A DNA stretch of 7,959 nt from Candidatus Aenigmatarchaeota archaeon (GCA_017608545.1 JAFCFQ010000017.1:1-7959), one strand, 5' to 3'; positions 1-5,489 are shown, counted from the stretch's first letter. The notes: generated by a model from the letters alone, not told the origin. Program-made: numbers and translations.

Positions 1-684
1 TATATGCTTGGTATTAAGAGACTTGCAAAGAATAAAAATATTCCAGACGTTATTTTTAACTTTTCTTAAGATGCTAAACTGGAGTTTTTAAAGGGTTTAA
101 TAGAAGGTGATGGGAATTTTGATACACAAAATGGGATCCAAATATATACTGTAAGTAAAGAATTAGCTTCACAACTTTGTTATTTATTATCACAATTAGG
201 TATAGATTCAATTTCTATCAAGAGAAAGAAGACTTCAAAATTTGTTAGTAGATATAGTAAAAAAGATATTTTTAAAATAAAAATTCAAGGTAAAAGAAAT
301 TTCATAAAAATGAGGCGTACAATTCCTGAGAGGCAAATCTCAAGATTAACCAGACATTTATCACATTCAACAACAAAAACAATTTATGGGGCAATCCCTA
401 TAAAACCTGCATGTATAGATGAATTAATACTATATTATAAAAAGTTAAAAAATTGGAGATTTCGTATAAACAGGAACAAATTAAAAGAAATCCTTATAAA
501 AATTTCAAAAAAATATCCAAAGGTTGATTTTAGTAAGTATTTCAAGATTGTTAATGGAAATCTAAGTTTTTCTAGGATAATAGAAATAAAACAAGTAAAA
601 CCAACTACACAATACGTATATGATGTTTCTGTTCCAGGTTACGAAAACTTTCTGTGTGGATTTGGTGGTATATTTGCTCATAAC
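1..684 (+). other. Intein (C-terminal part) with LAGLIDADG endonuclease domain, in topA
   Basis: A self-splicing protein insert, truncated at its N-terminus by the window edge. Visible blocks are KNIPDVIFN (block D-like, 37-63), the second LAGLIDADG motif read as LKGLIEGDG (88-114, with the eighth-position Asp kept at 109-111), and the C-terminal splicing blocks VYDVSVPGYENF...GGIFAHN (616-684). These include the penultimate His (679-681) and terminal Asn (682-684); the +1 extein residue is Thr (685-687). All splicing residues visible at this end are intact. The insertion falls just before the TL of the GRVQxPTL motif that surrounds the nucleic-acid and active-site region of type IA topoisomerases, as judged from the downstream extein. 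An in-frame TAA (67-69) lies just before the second LAGLIDADG motif and would prevent production of the complete intein. Confidence 0.88.
67..69 (+). other. In-frame TAA stop inside the intein endonuclease domain
   Basis: Phase 1 reads DVIFNFS, then TAA, then DAKLEFLKGLIEGDG. Both flanks match intein endonuclease sequence in the same frame, so this is a point nonsense change rather than a frameshift. CAA, AAA or GAA would each restore an open frame by one substitution. TAA also ends several other genes here (topA, the NUDIX gene, the NTase gene), so codon reassignment is not a reasonable explanation. Confidence 0.8.
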
Positions 685-927
685 ACTTTAACCCTTTTAG
701 CAGAAAGGGAGTTGGAAATAAAAAAATTTGTTCCAAAACCATATTGGCAATTACAATTAATACTCCTGATTGATGGAAATGAAGTAATTGCTTTATATGA
801 AAAAGAAAAAATATGGAAAGAAGATGAAGCAAAGAAAATTTTTAAAAAATGTAAAAATAAATCAGCTATCGTAGAAGATGTTCAAAGAAAATTTTTAAAA
901 AATGTAAAAATAAATCAGCTATCGTAG
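310..927 (+). CDS. Open fragment: intein C-terminus plus start of the TopA C-extein
   Basis: This is the open stretch from the first ATG after the intein stop to the stop created by the tandem duplication. Residues 1-125 are the intein C-terminal part, ending in GGIFAHN. Residues 126-191 are topoisomerase extein (TLTLLAERELEIKKF, PKPYW, up to IVEDV at 882). The last 14 residues come from the second repeat copy read out of frame and end at TAG 925-927. It is not an independent gene as far as I can tell: no convincing ribosome binding site precedes 310 (only a distant AAGGTAAAAG), and the ATG is internal to the intein. If translated separately it would resemble the C-half of a split intein attached to a short extein piece. 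Treat it as part of the broken topA. Confidence 0.55.
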   Translation: MRRTIPERQISRLTRHLSHSTTKTIYGAIPIKPACIDELILYYKKLKNWRFRINRNKLKEILIKISKKYPKVDFSKYFKIVNGNLSFSRIIEIKQVKPTTQYVYDVSVPGYENFLCGFGGIFAHNTLTLLAERELEIKKFVPKPYWQLQLILLIDGNEVIALYEKEKIWKEDEAKKIFKKCKNKSAIVEDVQRKFLKNVKINQLS

Positions 928-935
928 AAGATGTT
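830..935 (+). repeat. Perfect 53-bp tandem direct duplication within topA
   Basis: Bases 830-882 and 883-935 are identical and directly adjacent; the match ends exactly at both borders (829 g versus 882 t, 936 a versus 883 c). The unit begins caaagaaaattttt and ends tagaagatgtt. Because 53 is not a multiple of three, the duplication changes the reading phase from 1 to 3 and puts TAG at 925-927. Collapsing it to one copy restores the topoisomerase frame exactly. Perfect identity means that it is recent, or an artefact of assembly or polishing. Confidence 0.95.
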
Positions 936-986
936 AAGAAAAGAAAGTATAAACAAAAACCACCAGTTCCATTTAACATAACTTCT

Positions 987-2234
987 TTGCAAACAGAAGC
1001 TTATAGACTTTTTGGTTATTCTCCACAACAAACTTTAAACATTGCTCAGAATCTTTATACGAGTGCATACGTAAGCTATCCAAGGACTTCTTCAGAGAAG
1101 TTTCCACCACAAATTAATTACAGAGGAATACTAGAAGCTTTGTCAAAAATCAAAAAATATAAAAAATTGTGTGAAGCTTTGTTATCTTTACCAGAATTAA
1201 AACCTGTTGAAGGGAAGAGGACAGATCCTGCACACGAAGCAATTCATCCTACAGTAGAACCTCCAAAAGATGTTAAGAAGTTAAGAGGTCCAGAACAAAA
1301 AATATATGATTTAATATGTAGAAGGTTTTTCTCTGTTTTTGCTAAGGAGGCAATTAGAGAAAGCATGAAAGTTTTAATTAAAGTTAATGGTTATAGATTT
1401 TCAACAACAGGAAGAAGGACAATAGAAAAAGGTTGGATGGAGTTTTATGGACCTTATGCAAAATTCGGGGAAATAATACTTCCAGATCTTAAGAAAGGAG
1501 ATAAATTAAATGTCAAAAAATTGGAATTGCTTAGCAAAGAAACTTCTCCACCTCCAAGATATTCTCAAGCCTCTATTATAAGAGAAATGGAAAAGAGAGG
1601 TTTAGGAACAAGGGCAACTAGGGCAGCCATTTTACAAACTCTTTACGATAGAAATTATATAACAGGTAAAAGCATAAAAGTTACAGATTTAGGATTAAAA
1701 GTTGCTCTTACTTTGAAAAAGTATGTTCCTGACTTTGTTGACGAGAAACTAACAAGAAGATTCGAAAAAGATTTAGAAAAAATAATGGAAGGAAAAGCTA
1801 AGAAAGAAAAAGTCCTTAAAAAAGCGGAAAAAGCCATTATAAAAATTTGTGAAGAATTTAAGCGACATGAAGATAAAATCGGTAAAAAATTAGGAAAAGC
1901 AATAATTCAAACTCAAAATGATAAGGCTACTTTAGGTCCTTGCCCAAAATGTGGAAAAGACTTGAAGATAATGTTTTCTCCAAGAACTAGAAAATTCTTT
2001 GTTGGTTGTACAGGCTATCCAAAATGCAAGACAGGTTTTCCACTGCCTCACAATGCTTCTTTTCAAAAATTAGATAAAATTTGTGATAAATGCAATACAC
2101 CAATTATTAGAGTAATAAGAAAAGGGAAAAGACCATTTAACATGTGTTTGGATCCTAATTGTCCTACAAAAAAAGATTGGGGAAAACCCAAAGAAAAAGC
2201 TAAGAAGCTTTCTAAGGGTAAAAAGAAAAGATAA
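987..2234 (+). CDS. topA: DNA topoisomerase I C-terminal fragment (active-site tyrosine and zinc fingers)
   Basis: This is the intact downstream portion of topA. The phase is open from 861, and the codon at 987 is TTG, a nominal rather than a convincing start. Clear family landmarks are SLQTEAYRLFGYSPQQTL, the catalytic SYPRTSS (Tyr at 1077-1079, which forms the 5'-phosphotyrosyl intermediate), DPAHEAIHPT, the SPPPRYSQAS...EKRGLGTRATRA region, and two C-terminal zinc ribbons: CPKC...CTGYPKC (1941-2027) and CDKC...CLDPNC (2082-2162). A lysine-rich tail ends the protein. Alone it lacks the Toprim metal-binding domain, so it cannot be an active topoisomerase; activity would require joining to the upstream part. 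It is followed after 30 bases by the nucleotidyltransferase-like gene. Confidence 0.85.
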   Translation: MQTEAYRLFGYSPQQTLNIAQNLYTSAYVSYPRTSSEKFPPQINYRGILEALSKIKKYKKLCEALLSLPELKPVEGKRTDPAHEAIHPTVEPPKDVKKLRGPEQKIYDLICRRFFSVFAKEAIRESMKVLIKVNGYRFSTTGRRTIEKGWMEFYGPYAKFGEIILPDLKKGDKLNVKKLELLSKETSPPPRYSQASIIREMEKRGLGTRATRAAILQTLYDRNYITGKSIKVTDLGLKVALTLKKYVPDFVDEKLTRRFEKDLEKIMEGKAKKEKVLKKAEKAIIKICEEFKRHEDKIGKKLGKAIIQTQNDKATLGPCPKCGKDLKIMFSPRTRKFFVGCTGYPKCKTGFPLPHNASFQKLDKICDKCNTPIIRVIRKGKRPFNMCLDPNCPTKKDWGKPKEKAKKLSKGKKKR

Positions 2235-2237
2235 GTA

Positions 2238-2257
2238 TTTATTTCTTTCTTTTTATC
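2238..2257 (+). terminator. T-rich stretch after topA, possible archaeal terminator or promoter element
   Basis: A run of almost only pyrimidines, mostly T, follows the topA stop in the 30-base gap before the next start codon. Archaeal RNA polymerase can terminate at T-rich tracts without a hairpin. Alternatively the TATTTATTT at 2237-2245, centred about 24 bases before the ATG at 2265, could be the TATA element of a leaderless message for the next gene. The sequence alone does not decide between them. Confidence 0.3.
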
Positions 2258-2264
2258 TAAAATT

Positions 2265-2954
2265 ATGGAGCCAAAGATTCAAGCATATTTAGATGAATAT
2301 TATTCAGGGTTGCCGGCATTCTTATTTGGTTCAAGAGTAAATGGTCACTCAAATAGTGATAGTGATTGGGATGTTGGAGTTATAGGTGCAAAAAGAAGAA
2401 TGAAAATAGATAATATAGAGTTTATTCCTATAGATGTTAACAATTTAGATAGAAAAGCTATGAAGTATATATTTCATAGAAATATATTCTCTTTTGCTAA
2501 GAAAATTAAACCTTTAAAAAAAGAAAATTTTGTGAGAAATGTAGAAAGAAAAGTTAAAGAACATATAATCCAATATACAATGCAAAAATCTGGAAAACAG
2601 TCTATTTCTGGAGAAGATATTGTTACTTTTTATATTCAAATGAATTCTATAAACAATCCTGCTTTTAGACAAAAAGCCATGAAGTTTCTTGAAAACAAAG
2701 AAGCTATTAAAATCTCTTCTGAAGATTATGATAAGATTTTAGTAGATTTTAAACCTTCAGAAAAATATACATATAGAGATTATAACAAACTTGATTACAT
2801 TTGCTATTTTATTGAAGAGAAACTTCTAGATTTAGGAGGAGTTTCTAATCCATCAATATCTAAATTTTTTAATTATATGAAAAATTTTGTTAACAAAGCT
2901 GCTACAATGATGACGAAATCTTATTTACTTCCCAATCCAACAATCAAAGAATAA
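2265..2954 (+). CDS. Nucleotidyltransferase-fold protein with uncharacterised helical C-terminal region
   Basis: The 229-residue protein opens with a polymerase-beta-type nucleotidyltransferase motif. FLFGSRVNGH is followed by SDSDWD, so Gly22-Ser23 and Asp34-x-Asp36 are ten residues apart, within the usual spacing. A candidate third metal-binding Asp lies in FIPIDV (Asp57). Such domains transfer nucleotides to proteins, RNA or small molecules, or serve as MNT-type antitoxins. The remaining residues, about 85-225, look mainly helical and charged, and I recognise no family. The minimal MNT antitoxins I know are about 100-150 residues and sit beside a HEPN gene, which is not seen here, so a substrate-modifying transferase or a two-domain fusion is more likely. 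The start has no clear ribosome binding site; a TATA-like sequence about 24 bases upstream allows a leaderless message. The 3' end overlaps the convergent membrane-protein gene by 34 bases. Confidence 0.75.
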   Translation: MEPKIQAYLDEYYSGLPAFLFGSRVNGHSNSDSDWDVGVIGAKRRMKIDNIEFIPIDVNNLDRKAMKYIFHRNIFSFAKKIKPLKKENFVRNVERKVKEHIIQYTMQKSGKQSISGEDIVTFYIQMNSINNPAFRQKAMKFLENKEAIKISSEDYDKILVDFKPSEKYTYRDYNKLDYICYFIEEKLLDLGGVSNPSISKFFNYMKNFVNKAATMMTKSYLLPNPTIKE

Positions 2955-3196
2955 ATTCCCTTTATCATTGGTAAAATCCAAAACCAAGGAATAGAAAAAC
3001 TAAACAGTAACATTATTCCTGCTATCAAATCAATGAAACCCATAAAATCAAAAAAGTACTTTACTGCAAAACTTCCTATAATTGAAAAAATCCCTTTTAT
3101 TAAGATTAAAATACCCAAGTAAAAAGATAAAAAATTTGGAAAGATTAGAGAAATTCCAACTAATATGTCTAAAAAACCTAGAACAGCTAAAATCAT
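2921..3196 (-). CDS. Small four-helix membrane protein with internal duplication
   Basis: A 91-residue, very hydrophobic protein of unknown function. It is built from two similar halves: residues 6-41 (LGFLDILVGISLI ... IKGIFSIIG) and residues 52-87 (MGFIDLIAGIMLL ... IKGIYSLIVG). Each half has a helix carrying an Asp near its start, a GI pair, a loop and a second helix containing IKGI, which suggests four transmembrane segments in two-fold repeat. I recall similar small proteins as common hypotheticals in DPANN archaea, but cannot name a family. It starts one base after the RpiB-like stop (TAA T ATG), so it is probably translated by coupling in the same message. Its 3' end runs 34 bases into the oppositely oriented nucleotidyltransferase gene, typical of a very compact genome. 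Confidence 0.75.
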   Translation of the reverse strand: MILAVLGFLDILVGISLIFPNFLSFYLGILILIKGIFSIIGSFAVKYFFDFMGFIDLIAGIMLLFSFSIPWFWILPMIKGIYSLIVGLGSK

Positions 3197-3197
3197 A

Positions 3198-3569
3198 TTA
3201 TTCTAACCAAACGTTAATGATTTCCTTTGCTTTTTCTATATCTTCTATTATTTTTGAACCAATTGTTAATATGTTGTAATCTTTGCTTGATTTAGCAGTT
3301 TTAACATCATAACATAAAATAGCTTTAGCTCCAGGGACTTTATTTATTATTATTGACATTCCCAATCCTGTTCTACAAAACAATATTCCTTTTTCACATT
3401 CTTTTTTTGAAACAGCATTTGCAACTTTTAAGGCAAATTCAGGATGTTCGGTTAATTTTTCACCTTTTGTTCCAAAATCCTTTAATTCATGACCTAACTT
3501 TTTTAAGAAATTTTTAATCCTTTCTTTCATTTCCAAACCAGCATGATCAGAGGCAATTGCAATTTTCAT
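3198..3569 (-). CDS. rpiB: RpiB/LacAB-family sugar-phosphate isomerase, divergent
   Basis: This family interconverts ribose-5-phosphate and ribulose-5-phosphate (RpiB) or related sugar phosphates (LacAB). Recognisable features are the start MKIAIASDHAG (Asp-His of the active site), LGHELKDFGT, HPEFA, CRTGLGMSI with the conserved Cys, INKVPGAKAILC, and GSKII...VWL. Two departures stand out. The usual CGTG is CRTG, and the SRxHNDxNVL segment is shortened to SSKDYNIL, removing about three residues including the His normally used for ring opening. At 123 residues it is shorter than typical members (about 145-150). I chose ATG 3567-3569 over the ATG two codons upstream (3573-3575) because the family starts at MKIA and the TATA-like box centred near 3596 sits 27 bases before it. 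It is probably an isomerase, but its substrate is uncertain. It overlaps no gene and is followed after one base by the membrane-protein gene. Confidence 0.82.
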   Translation of the reverse strand: MKIAIASDHAGLEMKERIKNFLKKLGHELKDFGTKGEKLTEHPEFALKVANAVSKKECEKGILFCRTGLGMSIIINKVPGAKAILCYDVKTAKSSKDYNILTIGSKIIEDIEKAKEIINVWLE

Positions 3570-3590
3570 ATACATAGAATTAAGATTAAT

Positions 3591-3600
3591 ATATTTAAAT
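3591..3600 (-). promoter_or_regulatory. TATA-like box for the rpiB-like gene
   Basis: The minus strand reads ATTTAAATAT here, close to the archaeal TATA consensus, and its centre is about 27 bases upstream of the ATG at 3569. That is the distance expected if transcription begins at or next to the start codon (leaderless). No ribosome binding site is visible between them. This suggests that the isomerase and membrane-protein genes can be transcribed separately from the upstream pyrimidine genes. Confidence 0.5.
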
Positions 3601-3683
3601 GTGAATTATGTTTATGATAGACGTGGTTCTTGGAGAAAGGTTGTATAATCTGAATAGTTATGAAATTATAATTACAAAATATA

Positions 3684-4523
3684 TTATGGGTAATTAAATT
3701 CTGGTACTTCTTGTTCTACTTTCAGTTCAGCTAACCAATCTCTTACTTTTGGTTCAAATTCACTTTTAAGTTCTGGGTGACCTTTTGTCAATACCTCTAA
3801 TGGTGTCATGTCTTTTAATTTTCCATTCTCTACAACGCTTGATAATTTAGCTTTAAGAAACTCAGGATTTTTAAGAATGTAATTTTTTGACCATTCAGTT
3901 GGATTTTTAGAATACTCTTCAAAAAGTTTATATTCTTTTTCTGTAATCACGCCTTTTTTTAGTGCAATATCAATAAACTCAGGACACATTTGTGCTAACG
4001 AGTAAAGTTTAACATTTAGTTTAGCTAATAACTCCGTAGCTCCTTGCCTTCTGTCAAATATTACAAAATACTTGTCAATTTCAGCATTAAGATTTCTAAC
4101 AGTATCTATAGCAATTTTGGCAGTAGTTCCTTTAGTGGCAAGATCATCAACACCAACTACATATTCTCCTTCTTTTATAATACCCTCTATTCGTTTTCCT
4201 AGTCCATGTGCTTTAGCTTTCTTTTTTACATAAGTTGTTCCTATACCTAATTTATATCCAACAAAAGAACAAATTGGAATGCCTGCTGTTTCTGTTGTTG
4301 TTAATTTATGAATAGTTCTTTCTTTATCTACTTCTTCTACTAAATCAGCCATTTCATGAGCAATTATATCCCTCTTAACTGGAAATGAATATATTACCCT
4401 GTTATCTATGTAATAAGGACTAATTTCTCTGCAAACTAAGATTGCTGGATTTGAGCTTATTGATCTAAAAGCGCCAGGAGTAGATAAAATTGCTTCAGAA
4501 ACCCTTTCAAATGTTTCATCCAC
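3684..4523 (-). CDS. pyrE: Orotate phosphoribosyltransferase with C-terminal extension
   Basis: Transfers the phosphoribosyl group of PRPP to orotate, giving OMP, in de novo pyrimidine synthesis. The protein shows SPYYIDNR (residues 35-42), TTTETAGIPI (75-84), the KKAKAHGLGKRIEG loop (101-114), and the PRPP-binding motif VVGVDDLATKGTT (122-134), where most relatives have a VDDVxTTGxS-type sequence. The core ends near residue 200 at VITEKEYKLFEEYSKNP. About 80 further residues, charged and helix-prone, extend it to 279, against roughly 180-210 for ordinary bacterial or archaeal enzymes. The start codon is GTG (4521-4523), four bases after the TGA of the OMP decarboxylase-like gene; GAGTGATT across the junction may act as a weak ribosome binding site. 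Gene order and spacing indicate an operon supplying both final steps to UMP. Confidence 0.9.
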   Translation of the reverse strand: MDETFERVSEAILSTPGAFRSISSNPAILVCREISPYYIDNRVIYSFPVKRDIIAHEMADLVEEVDKERTIHKLTTTETAGIPICSFVGYKLGIGTTYVKKKAKAHGLGKRIEGIIKEGEYVVGVDDLATKGTTAKIAIDTVRNLNAEIDKYFVIFDRRQGATELLAKLNVKLYSLAQMCPEFIDIALKKGVITEKEYKLFEEYSKNPTEWSKNYILKNPEFLKAKLSSVVENGKLKDMTPLEVLTKGHPELKSEFEPKVRDWLAELKVEQEVPEFNYP

Positions 4524-4527
4524 TTAA

Positions 4528-5346
4528 TCACTCAAATTTTAAAGCCTCTTCACAAAAAACTTCTGCAGCTTCGCCCCTATTTTTGGCTTTACGAATTCCT
4601 GAGCCTATTATGCCATACGCTCCAGCACAATCATCAACAGTTTTAAATGCGGATGTAATGTTTCCTCCTTGCCTTCCAATTCCAGGCATTAACATGTAGG
4701 GATTAATTCCTAAATTTTGAATTCTCTTTTTCATTACTCTCAACTCATCTATTTTATTTCCAGGACCTATGTAATACTGAACATTCATTAAAGTATAGAG
4801 CTTCAGTGCCCTCTCTTCTGCATCTTCTGCTATGTAGCCTCTAAATTCTATTCCTTTTAATCTAGGATCAATGTCACTTAACTCTACTTTTTCTGTTTCA
4901 TCCCAACCTTTTTGTGTTAATCTGAATCCTCCAATTGGAAGTATGTTATTATCATAGCAAGTTTTTATACATGTTGCCTGAACTCTTGGACCTGCGAAAG
5001 GGAATATTATTAATGCTTTTACTCCGTCTACCGCATAATAAGATATAAAATCTCTTTCTGTAAATTCTACATCATTTCCTTCTTTTTGTGCATCAAAGAT
5101 TATTGGTTTTTTTGTGTGTTCTGAAGCTGTTTTTATAAGAAGCGGTAAACCAAATCTAGACTGTAATCTTTTGCCAACTTTATAAGCAACAATACCCTTT
5201 ACATCGTCTACATCTTCAATTAGCTCTCCAAGTTCTTCAAGAGACTTCACGTCACATGCTGGAATGACTCCATGATTTAAACTAAAAAATCCCACTACAT
5301 CACTCAAATCTATATTTACTTGAAAAAATTTATAGTTAATCGACAT
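4528..5346 (-). CDS. pyrF: Orotidine 5'-phosphate decarboxylase-like protein, divergent subfamily
   Basis: Predicted to decarboxylate OMP to UMP, the step after the neighbouring phosphoribosyltransferase. TIM-barrel landmarks are VIPACDV (residues 27-33), AYKVG with the expected Lys56, PIIFDAQKEGND (81-92) at the catalytic strand, FPFAGP (115-120), GPGNK (194-198), and the phosphate-binding end MPGIGRQGGN (220-229) followed by AYGIIGSGI. The catalytic D-x-K-x-x-D of standard enzymes is here D85-x-x-K88-x-x-x-D92. From memory, a branch of annotated decarboxylases has a similar DHQKAxTD-type motif together with IPACDV and PGNK, so this looks like a member of that branch rather than a decayed enzyme. 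At 272 residues it is somewhat longer than the classic archaeal form. The ATG at 5344-5346 lacks an obvious ribosome binding site; a weak AAATTTAAG lies about 48 bases upstream. Confidence 0.82.
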   Translation of the reverse strand: MSINYKFFQVNIDLSDVVGFFSLNHGVIPACDVKSLEELGELIEDVDDVKGIVAYKVGKRLQSRFGLPLLIKTASEHTKKPIIFDAQKEGNDVEFTERDFISYYAVDGVKALIIFPFAGPRVQATCIKTCYDNNILPIGGFRLTQKGWDETEKVELSDIDPRLKGIEFRGYIAEDAEERALKLYTLMNVQYYIGPGNKIDELRVMKKRIQNLGINPYMLMPGIGRQGGNITSAFKTVDDCAGAYGIIGSGIRKAKNRGEAAEVFCEEALKFE

Positions 5347-5489
5347 TACTAATGACTTACAAAAATTCTTTCTTACTACTTCTATCTTCTTAAATTTTGC
5401 AATATCAGGAATTTTTTTACCTTTTCATATTCTTAACAGAACCCTTCTTTCGTTAGCTTTAAATAGTTTGTATATACATAAATCTAACT
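5347..5489. other. Divergent intergenic region between the pyrimidine genes and the NUDIX/Cdc48 operon
   Basis: These 143 bases must hold promoters in both directions. The rightward one is clear (TTTAAATA, listed separately). Leftward, the best candidate on the minus strand is AAAATTTAAG near 5389-5398, which would give a leader of about 20 bases before the OMP decarboxylase-like start, but it is weak. No RNA gene, inverted repeat of note or small ORF is visible. Confidence 0.45.
5457..5466 (+). promoter_or_regulatory. TATA box for the 5490 operon (leaderless)
   Basis: CTTTAAATAG is a good archaeal TATA element. Its centre is about 28 bases before the ATG at 5490, the distance expected when the transcript begins at the start codon. 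No ribosome binding site precedes that ATG, in agreement with a leaderless first gene, whereas the later genes of the operon have GGTGAT-like sites. Confidence 0.6.

Larger units (their letters stand above)
1..2234 (+). pseudogene. topA: DNA topoisomerase I (type IA) with intein, 3' part, broken by a stop and a frameshift
   Basis: This is the C-terminal part of an archaeal type IA topoisomerase, which cuts and rejoins one DNA strand to relax negative supercoils. In order it contains the end of an intein (to 684), the C-extein resuming at TLTLLAERE (from 685), the catalytic tyrosine in SYPRT (Tyr codon 1077-1079), the conserved SPPPRYSQASIIREMEKRGLG stretch, and two four-cysteine zinc fingers (1941-2027 and 2082-2162). 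The frame is interrupted twice: TAA at 67-69 within the intein, and a 53-bp tandem duplication at 830-935 that moves the frame from phase 1 to phase 3. Deleting one repeat copy joins IVEDV directly to KKRKYKQKPP, as expected for the family. The long downstream stretch shows no further decay, so the gene is either very recently inactivated or mis-sequenced/mis-assembled. The Toprim domain lies before the window. Confidence 0.85.

Noticed and set aside
67..69. TAA reassigned to an amino acid
   Set aside because: TAA is the terminator of several intact genes in the window, and no other gene contains an in-frame TAA.
1..927. A free-standing homing endonuclease gene
   Set aside because: The LAGLIDADG region is followed in frame by canonical intein splicing blocks and a topoisomerase extein, so it is an intein, not an independent endonuclease.
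830..935. CRISPR or a regulatory repeat array
   Set aside because: There are only two copies, directly adjacent with no spacer, and the unit is ordinary topA coding sequence.
2265..3196. A MNT-HEPN type toxin-antitoxin pair made of the nucleotidyltransferase and its neighbour
   Set aside because: The neighbour is a hydrophobic membrane protein on the opposite strand, without HEPN features, and the nucleotidyltransferase protein is longer than typical MNT antitoxins.
3608..3697. A 29-codon plus-strand ORF (MFMIDVVLGERLYN...) in the gap between the isomerase and phosphoribosyltransferase genes
   Set aside because: It is short, has no ribosome binding site, the TATA-like box is too close for a leaderless start, and its end lies antisense to the phosphoribosyltransferase gene. 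It is probably chance.
4490..4699. Plus-strand open frame across the pyrimidine gene junction
   Set aside because: It lies antisense to two well-supported genes and has no recognisable protein features. The other short frames at 605-832, 1655-1837, 3082-3279, 5681-5965, 5811-6011 and 6702-6887 were dismissed for the same reason.
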